Source: Planctomycetota bacterium
Lineage (GTDB): Bacteria > Planctomycetota > Brocadiia > SM23-32 > JAKLEA01
Length of the DNA: 64,000 bases
Direction: 5' to 3'
NCBI GenBank assembly: GCA_022711755.1
Contig: JAKLEA010000002.1
Coordinates: 186,001 to 250,000 of the forward strand
Shown: in pieces, positions 58,548 to 64,000 of the stretch
Layout: each line of letters begins with the position of its first letter
Position numbering within the stretch: the first letter of the stretch is position 1
Made by a program: the position numbers and the translations under genes
The notes under the pieces: model-generated
What the model was told of the DNA's origin: nothing
Database searches by the model: none
Seen by the model: the letters and a program-made list of their open reading frames with translations, nothing else

Positions 58548-60125
58548 ATGATGCGGAACGGGCAGACAAGACGCGACTTTCTGAGAATGATCGGCTGCGG
58601 CGCGGCCGGACTGGCTGTCGGCGGATGTTCCTCCGCCGGAGCAGTCGCCGCCGGACGGGAGAGCGTAATGCGTAAACCCAACATCGTCTACATCCTCTGC
58701 GACGACCTCGGATACGGCGACATCGCCTGCCTGAACGAGCGATGCAGGATACCGACTCCGAACGTTGACGCGCTGGCGCGCGACGGCATGACCTTTACGG
58801 ACGCGCACAGCGGCTCCGCCGTCTGCACTCCGACGCGCTACGGCATCCTGACCGGGCGGTACTGTTGGCGTTCGACGCTCAAGAGCGGCGTGCTCTGGGG
58901 CTACTCCCCGCCCCTCATTCCGCGCGAGAGGCTGACCGTAGCGTCCCTTTTGAAAAACAACGGTTATGCAACCGCCTGCGTGGGAAAGTGGCACCTCGGT
59001 CTGGGATGGGCGACGACGGACGGCGGCGAGATCAAAGATGGCAACGTTGATTACTCGAAACGCATCGCCGGCGGCCCGACCGATCTGGGTTTCGATTACT
59101 TCTTCGGCATCCCGGCGTCCCTGGATATGATTCCATACGTCTACATCGAGAACGACCGCGTTGTCGCGGCGCCGACAGAGACGATCGAGGGACGCGGGGA
59201 TAAGGAGTTCTACCGGGGCGGGCCGTGCGCGCCGGGATTCGTCCACGAAGAAACGCTGCCGGTCCTGACGCAGAAGGCCGTCTCCTGCATTGACCGCCAT
59301 GCAGCGTCCGGCTCGGACAAGCCGCTGTTCCTCTACTTCCCCCTGAGCGCCCCACACGCGCCAATCCTCCCGACCAGAGAGTTCCGGGGCAAGAGCAGCG
59401 CCGGGCAATACGGCGACTTCGTCAATCAGGTTGACTGGACTGTCGGCGAGGTTATGAGAGCGATTGAGCGCAACGGCATGACGCAGGACACGCTCTTCGT
59501 TTTCACGAGCGATAACGGCTGCTCGCCGGTAGCCAACTTCCCGGAGCTTGAGGCGATGGGTCATTATCCAAGCCAGCGCTTCCGGGGACACAAGGCGGAT
59601 ATCTTCGAGGGCGGGCATCGCATCCCCTTCATATGCCGATGGCCGGAGCGCATAAAGGCGTCATCCTCCTGCGCGGACACCGTGTGCCTGACGGACCTTA
59701 TGGCCACGGCGGCGGACATCGCCGGGGCGCGACTGCCCGACAACGCCGGGGAGGACAGCGTGAGCATACTGCCCGATCTCGCCGGGATCGCGAAAGAGCC
59801 GCTCAGGGAGGCCACCGTCCATCATTCCATTGACGGAAGGTTCTCCATACGGCAGGGCAAATGGAAGCTGGAGTTATGCGCAGGCTCGGGAGGCTGGAGC
59901 AAGCCGAAGGACAAGCAGGCCCAGGAGCTTGGCCTGCCACCGATCCAGCTTTATGACATGAGCGCGGACGACTCCGAGAAGACCAATCTTCAGGACAGAT
60001 ATCCCGGCGTCGTCGAACGCATGACGAAGCTCATGCAGAAATACGTTGACGACGGACGCAGCACGCCCGGCGCGCCGCAGACCAATGAGGGCGAGACAAA
60101 CATCTGGGGGCCGCAGGGAGGCTGA
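58548..60125 (+). CDS. Tat-exported arylsulfatase-type sulfatase
   Basis: 525 residues. The N terminus has a Tat motif (TRRDFLRM, 7-14) and a hydrophobic stretch with GGCSS, so it may become a lipoprotein. The active-site C93-T-P-T-R97 matches C-x-P-x-R, where the Cys is oxidised to formylglycine. Metal ligands include D52-D53 (ILCDDLGYGD), and TSDNGC near residue 323-328 is the second Asp-Asn metal pair. GKWHLG contains the usual Lys-His. It should remove sulfate esters from polysaccharides or related compounds. No sulfatase-activating enzyme is seen in the window unless the radical SAM protein at 49176 acts so, which its motifs do not support. Confidence 0.93.
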   Translation: MMRNGQTRRDFLRMIGCGAAGLAVGGCSSAGAVAAGRESVMRKPNIVYILCDDLGYGDIACLNERCRIPTPNVDALARDGMTFTDAHSGSAVCTPTRYGILTGRYCWRSTLKSGVLWGYSPPLIPRERLTVASLLKNNGYATACVGKWHLGLGWATTDGGEIKDGNVDYSKRIAGGPTDLGFDYFFGIPASLDMIPYVYIENDRVVAAPTETIEGRGDKEFYRGGPCAPGFVHEETLPVLTQKAVSCIDRHAASGSDKPLFLYFPLSAPHAPILPTREFRGKSSAGQYGDFVNQVDWTVGEVMRAIERNGMTQDTLFVFTSDNGCSPVANFPELEAMGHYPSQRFRGHKADIFEGGHRIPFICRWPERIKASSSCADTVCLTDLMATAADIAGARLPDNAGEDSVSILPDLAGIAKEPLREATVHHSIDGRFSIRQGKWKLELCAGSGGWSKPKDKQAQELGLPPIQLYDMSADDSEKTNLQDRYPGVVERMTKLMQKYVDDGRSTPGAPQTNEGETNIWGPQGG

Positions 60126-60210
60126 ACCGCGCCTGTGTCACAGAAAATCCTGTTGTTCCAAAGGGGAATGGAAGTTTCGCCTTCGGAGCGTTGACACCCG
60201 CCTTTGGATT

Positions 60211-60229
60211 GCTGAAGCCGTGCTTCAGC
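60211..60229. other. Short hairpin between sulfatase and Gfo/Idh genes
   Basis: GCTGAAGC and GCTTCAGC form a perfect 8-base stem with a 3-base loop, 86 bases after the sulfatase stop. It is not followed by a T tract, so it is either a REP-like unit or an RNA stability element. Confidence 0.4.
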
Positions 60230-60385
60230 CTTGTCGTTATGGGAAGATTGCCTCCCAGCCTGTCATCCCACTTGAATCTACATTTTCAGTCGGATTTGGT
60301 GTAATTTATGGCGCATTGACGCCTCTTCTCGGGCGTCGGCGCTTTCAACCGCCTTGTTGTCATTCTGCGCTGAAAGGGAACATGA

Positions 60386-61363
60386 ATGGACACCGTGCGA
60401 TGGGGCATACTGGGAACGGGAAGCATAGCGAAGAAGTTCGCCAGAGGGTTGCAGAGCCTGCCGGACGCGGAGATCGCGGCCGTTGGCTCCAGGAGCGAAG
60501 AGAAGGCGGAGTCGTTCGGAAATGAATTCAACGTCCCCCGCCGCCACGCGTCCTACGAGGCGCTGTGCGCGGACCGCGACGTTGACATCATTTACGTCGC
60601 CACGCCGCATCCTCTTCACTGCGAGAACGCGCTTCTGTGCTTGAAGAAGGGCAAGGCGGTTCTCTGCGAGAAGCCTTTCGCCGTGAACGCCCGGCAGGCG
60701 GGCAGGATGATCGCGAAGGCGAGGGCAAAGGGGCTTTTCCTGATGGAAGGGATGTGGACGCGTTTCTTTCCCCTGATGGCCGAGGTGCGCCGGATACAGG
60801 CTGAAGGCGACATCGGCGAGATCAGGATGCTTGAGGTTGATTTCGGTTTCCGCTGCGGATGGAATCCGGAGAGCCGTCTGCTGAATCCCGCGCTGGCCGG
60901 GGGTTCTCTTCTGGACGTCGGGGTCTACTGCAATGCTCTGGCGTTCATGCTCTTCGGCAAGCCGGACAAGATCGTGAGCCAGGCGCACATTGGCGCGACG
61001 GGCGTTGACGAGCAGGCCGCGTGGGTGATGAAATACCCGAAGGGCCAGATCGCAGTCTGTTCATCCGCCGTGCAGACCTCGACGCCGATGGAGGCGACGA
61101 TCAGCGGCACGGAGGGACGCATCAGAATCCACGGTCCGTGGTGGATTCCACAGAAGATGACCGTCCAGCGGGGGGGGAAGGTCGAGGACCGGGAATTTCC
61201 AATCGAGGGCAACGGGATGAACTACGAGGCGGCGTCGGTGATGGCCTGCCTTCGCAACGGGCAAACGGAAAATCCCATTATTCCGCTGGACGAGACGCTG
61301 GAGATCGCCCGAACGATGGACGCGCTCAGGAAGCAGTGGGGCTTGAAATACCCGTTCGAATAA
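60386..61363 (+). CDS. Gfo/Idh/MocA-family oxidoreductase (dihydrodiol dehydrogenase-like)
   Basis: 325 residues, with AAAGGGA 6 bases before ATG 60386. The N-terminal WGILGTGSIAKKFARGLQ binds NAD(P), and AVLCEKPFAVNARQ holds the catalytic Lys. LLDVGVYCNALAFML matches the trans-dihydrodiol/xylose dehydrogenase-like branch, which is shorter than the other two Gfo/Idh proteins here. The sulfatase lies 260 bases upstream and an aldo/keto reductase 43 bases downstream, so a cytoplasmic path for a released sugar is plausible. Confidence 0.92.
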   Translation: MDTVRWGILGTGSIAKKFARGLQSLPDAEIAAVGSRSEEKAESFGNEFNVPRRHASYEALCADRDVDIIYVATPHPLHCENALLCLKKGKAVLCEKPFAVNARQAGRMIAKARAKGLFLMEGMWTRFFPLMAEVRRIQAEGDIGEIRMLEVDFGFRCGWNPESRLLNPALAGGSLLDVGVYCNALAFMLFGKPDKIVSQAHIGATGVDEQAAWVMKYPKGQIAVCSSAVQTSTPMEATISGTEGRIRIHGPWWIPQKMTVQRGGKVEDREFPIEGNGMNYEAASVMACLRNGQTENPIIPLDETLEIARTMDALRKQWGLKYPFE

Positions 61364-61406
61364 CACACAAGAATTCACGCGTGATGCCCCGACAGGAGAC
61401 AATGAC

Positions 61407-62372
61407 ATGACAATGCGATACGGCGAGGTAAAGGGCGTGGGCAAGCCGGTCTCGCGCCTCGTTCTCGGCACGATGATCATTAACAGGAGGGAGAGGGACA
61501 AGAGCTTCGCCCTTCTGGATGACGCCTTTGCGCTAGGCTGTACGACGCTTGACTGCGCGCTGGTCTACGCCGGGGGGGACAGCGAGCGCTGCATCGGGGA
61601 ATGGATGCGCGAGCGCGGCAACCGGGGGCGGGTAGTCATACTTACCAAGGGGGCGCATCCGAATTCCGACCGACAGCGGGTCACTCCGTTCGATATCGCG
61701 TCCGATCTGCACGACTCCCTTGCGCGTCTGAAGACCGATTACATTGACATTTACCTGCTGCACCGGGACGATCCGTCCGTGCCGGTCGGTCCGATTGTCG
61801 AGGCTCTGAATGAGCATCGGCGCGCCGGAAGAATCCGAGCCTTCGGCGGGTCGAACTGGCGGCATGAGCGCATTCAGGAGGCCAACGATTACGCGAAGGC
61901 TCAAGGGTTTGAGCCGTTCGCCGCGAGCAGTCCGCATTTCAGTCTTGCCGAGCAGGTGGAGAACCCGTGGGGCAGCGGATGCGTAGGCATTAGCGGCCCG
62001 AAGGAAGCGGACGCAAGGGAGTGGCACATCCGGACAAAGACGCCGCTTTTCGCGTATTCCAGCCTTGCGCGGGGATTGTTCTCCGGGCGGATCACGCGGG
62101 CGAACTTCGAGGCAATCAGGGACAAGATTGACGGGGCGTGCCTGCGGGCCTACTGCCACGAATGCAACCTGGCGCGCCTTGACCGGGCGTATGATCTGGC
62201 CGGGCGAAAGGGCGCGACGGTAGCCCAGATCGCCATGGCGTATGTGCTGAACCATCCGATGAACGTCTTCGCGTGCGTCGGCGCGGAGAGCCGGGAGGAA
62301 TTCAGGCTGAACGTCGAGGCAGGCGCTATTTCCCTAAGCAATGATGAGATGAAATGGCTTGAGGATGGATAG
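61407..62372 (+). CDS. Aldo/keto reductase
   Basis: 321 residues. ATG 61407 has AGGAG 8 bases upstream. The catalytic tetrad is visible: D49 (TTLDCALVY), Y54, K81 (VILTKG) and H119 (IYLLHRDD). GGSNWRHERIQEAN and a C-terminal AYVLNHPMNVFACVGAESREE complete the barrel and NADP-binding part. It is close to the branch with sugar- and polyol-acting members. It follows the Gfo/Idh gene by 43 bases and may act on the same intermediate. Confidence 0.92.
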   Translation: MTMRYGEVKGVGKPVSRLVLGTMIINRRERDKSFALLDDAFALGCTTLDCALVYAGGDSERCIGEWMRERGNRGRVVILTKGAHPNSDRQRVTPFDIASDLHDSLARLKTDYIDIYLLHRDDPSVPVGPIVEALNEHRRAGRIRAFGGSNWRHERIQEANDYAKAQGFEPFAASSPHFSLAEQVENPWGSGCVGISGPKEADAREWHIRTKTPLFAYSSLARGLFSGRITRANFEAIRDKIDGACLRAYCHECNLARLDRAYDLAGRKGATVAQIAMAYVLNHPMNVFACVGAESREEFRLNVEAGAISLSNDEMKWLEDG

Positions 62373-62529
62373 GCCCGAGAGCCTGGAGCGCGCAGGATCG
62401 GGAACCGTCGCCGCAAAGCAAGGACAGAAATCAGGATATTGCAAACATTTCGCCCAGGAGTCGGATTGCGTCAGAATGTTCAAAACGGTCTATTCCTCTG
62501 TGCGCGATTATGCCACGCCCATCCTGCAA

Positions 62530-63213
62530 CTATCCTGACGATACAACCATCATACGATTCCCCTCGACTTGAAATTCGTACGGCACAATGGCGATCCGGA
62601 CTTCAAATCCCTTCTTGCCAAGCTCGCTGGTAACCTCCCCGACGCGTTCGGACGGCATGCTGTCAGCATCAAGCAGAGGGAAGATGCGCGCCTCCCGCGC
62701 CACGCGGCACATCTCAATTACAGATTCAATATGGAAGCCTGCGTCGAGCCTGTCGGAATACGTGAAAAGGAAGTGAGAACACAGCGCGATATCGAATGAC
62801 GCGTCCGCAAAGGGGAGGTTCGGCAGCGCTGCCGCAACGTATCGCCCCTCGTCCCGGCTTTCAGCGTAATCCTTCAGAAATTCTGTCATCGCCTCCATCC
62901 GTTTTCGTATCAGGTCGTCCGGGGTTGGGATTTCCCTCCATACGTACAGATCCGTGTTATTCCGGACCTGCGCTGCAAGATCATCGCGAGTTTCCTCGAT
63001 GCGCCTTCGGATGGTTTCCTGGTTGAATATGTAGATTGGATCGGTGGATATAACGCGCCTCCCCATCCCGCGCATTCCAGCGTTGAAAGCGGCGGGGCCG
63101 TCCGCGCAGGAAACAATCCGCATGGACAGGTCCCGCTCTGTCAGATCAAACATGCGGACATACTCCGCATAAGACCTGCCCCAGGGAATAACTTGTTTGA
63201 GATGAAGGGCCAT
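62530..63213 (-). CDS. Class I SAM-dependent methyltransferase-like protein
   Basis: 227 residues from ATG 63213, with AGGAAA about 9 bases upstream; a longer ORF to 63264 lacks a ribosome site. It has RIVSCADGPAAFNAGMRGM (motif I region, with C-x-D-G-P in place of the common G-x-G-x-G), RRVISTDPIY (motif II Asp) and LPNLPFADASFDIALCSHFLF (motif IV region). The substrate is unknown. It is convergent with the aldo/keto reductase gene and divergent from homoserine dehydrogenase. Confidence 0.7.
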   Translation of the reverse strand: MALHLKQVIPWGRSYAEYVRMFDLTERDLSMRIVSCADGPAAFNAGMRGMGRRVISTDPIYIFNQETIRRRIEETRDDLAAQVRNNTDLYVWREIPTPDDLIRKRMEAMTEFLKDYAESRDEGRYVAAALPNLPFADASFDIALCSHFLFTYSDRLDAGFHIESVIEMCRVAREARIFPLLDADSMPSERVGEVTSELGKKGFEVRIAIVPYEFQVEGNRMMVVSSG

Positions 63214-63593
63214 GTTCTGTTTTCCTGATGCGGCAGGCATCAAGGGTAGCGGCGGCATGGTCATATGACAAGGCTGCGATACCGGTCAATTTCCAAACCG
63301 TGAATTACCGAGTCATCAACTTAACCATCGCGCTGCAAGCGCCGTCTATCGCCGGGTTAGAGAAGCAATGAACAGGCAAGGGCGAAAAAACAAGGATTAC
63401 ATGAATCCGGAAACATGCAGGATTTCCGTCGGCATCCATTCGGTGCCGCTGTGCCGTCGTTATCCGATCCTGCTGTTTGGATTTGACGCTGCGCGATCCG
63501 GCCTGTTATCATTCGCAGGCGTTCTGACGCAACTGTTTTACGGCTGGAAATCGCATACTGGAAGCAATCTCCATTCATGGAGAGGATTGGAAG
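63214..63593. other. 380-base divergent intergenic region
   Basis: It holds the promoter at 63483-63512 for the homoserine dehydrogenase gene. I see no supported ORF, tRNA or clear hairpin elsewhere in the region. Confidence 0.5.
63483..63512 (+). promoter_or_regulatory. Extended -10 promoter of the homoserine dehydrogenase gene
   Basis: TTGACG (63483-63488) is followed after 18 bases by TATCAT (63507-63512), preceded by TGT, giving an extended -10. The start would be near 63519, about 75 bases before ATG 63594. Confidence 0.6.
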
Positions 63594-64000
63594 ATGAAGC
63601 AGGTTCAGGTTGGACTTATCGGCATGGGAACCGTCGGCGGCGGGGTGGCTCGTCTGCTGACCGATCCCAAAGCCGCATGGCGCGATCGTCTTGGCAATTG
63701 CATCAAGCTCAAGACCGTCGCCGATCTTTACATAGATTCGCTCCCGATCTCAACAGAGTTGCCAGGAGACGTCTGCCGGACAAAGGATGCGAACGAAATC
63801 CTGAGAGACCCGGAAATTTCCGTCGTGGTGGAGCTCATAGGCGGCATCCGCCCGGCGATGGACTTCATAACGACGGCGCTGGAGAGCGGCAAGAACGTCG
63901 TCACAGCCAACAAGGCGCTGCTGGCGGCGCATGGGCACGAAATTTTCACGACAGCCCGCAACTGCGATCGCTGCGTGGCGTTCGAGGCCAGTGTCTGCGG
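63594..64000 (+). CDS. hom: Homoserine dehydrogenase, N-terminal part (continues past window)
   Basis: 135 codons are visible and the frame is open at the edge. ATG 63594 follows GGAGAGG and GGAAG. The NAD(P)-binding fold opens with QVGLIGMGTVGGGVARLL, followed by VVVELIGGIRPA, ESGKNVVTANKALLA with the catalytic-type Lys, and FEASVCG at the edge. It reduces aspartate semialdehyde to homoserine in threonine and methionine synthesis. The usual length is about 430 residues, so two thirds lies outside; whether an ACT domain is present cannot be seen. Confidence 0.93.
   Translation, partial: MKQVQVGLIGMGTVGGGVARLLTDPKAAWRDRLGNCIKLKTVADLYIDSLPISTELPGDVCRTKDANEILRDPEISVVVELIGGIRPAMDFITTALESGKNVVTANKALLAAHGHEIFTTARNCDRCVAFEASVC

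Noticed and set aside
1..64000. tRNA, rRNA, CRISPR arrays, phage genes and transposases
   Set aside because: I looked through the intergenic regions for cloverleaf-like, repeat-spacer or recombinase signals and found none that I could support.

Overview
The window is about 64 kb of GC-rich bacterial chromosome with roughly 50 genes in long same-strand runs. It suggests an anaerobic, polysaccharide-degrading bacterium of the PVC / Lentisphaerota / Planctomycetota / Hydrogenedentota type. The reasons are a PEP-CTERM exosortase substrate, a Tat-exported sulfatase, DUF4838 and DUF4091 glycosidase-like proteins, three Gfo/Idh/MocA oxidoreductases, transmembrane Ser/Thr kinases with FHA partners, an FHA-containing sigma-54 activator, and the siroheme-dependent (Ahb) heme route. 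No marker in the window fixes the phylum. No rRNA, tRNA, CRISPR array, phage or transposase gene was recognised.

Layout. 1-789 (-): Tat-exported beta-lactamase-fold hydrolase, cut by the window edge. 790-1143: divergent control region with a G16 tract, an 8-codon leader ORF and two alternative Shine-Dalgarno hairpins in front of the PEP-CTERM protein (1144-2682). 2838-6137 (+): DUF4838 lipoprotein and a coupled RraA-like protein. 6291-15607 (-): HIT protein, dGTPase, FHA-GAF-sigma54 activator, HAD phosphatase, deoxyhypusine-synthase-like protein, PfkB/heptose kinase, and a transmembrane kinase with a beta-sandwich ectodomain. 15608-16074: small palindromic repeats. 16075-26880: Gfo/Idh, a retropepsin-like protein, DegP/HtrA, GH4, riboflavin synthase, a mutarotase-like protein, Zn-ADH, an RbsC-type permease and GlyS. 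26960-35243: exported coiled protein, nucleoside hydrolase, a Gfo/Idh-porin-esterase operon, and a DUF4091 protein.

35482-49124 (+) is a long run: FHA-TM protein, DUF4438, transmembrane Ser/Thr kinase, asparagine synthetase, hybrid histidine kinase, and three envelope or glycan genes. The last is a glycosidase lipoprotein that carries an in-frame repeat element. 49176-50734 (-): orphan radical SAM protein and a HicB-HicA toxin-antitoxin pair. 50926-57005 (-): leuD-ahbC-ahbD-ahbA-ahbB-hemC-hemL, a tightly overlapping heme operon. 57135-64000: MalG-type permease, DUF2007 protein, sulfatase, Gfo/Idh, aldo/keto reductase, methyltransferase, and the start of homoserine dehydrogenase.

How the genes fit together. 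Exported glycosidases, an esterase, a sulfatase and a nucleoside hydrolase can release sugars. A porin and two permeases may import them. Gfo/Idh, aldo/keto reductase, Zn-ADH and GH4 enzymes can oxidise or rearrange them. Two membrane kinases with lectin-like ectodomains, FHA proteins, a sigma-54 activator and a hybrid histidine kinase form an unusually dense signalling layer. The most interesting places are the PEP-CTERM leader, the TIR-bounded repeat inside the glycosidase gene, the kinase-FHA-DUF4438 module, the four-gene phosphosugar operon and the Ahb heme operon.
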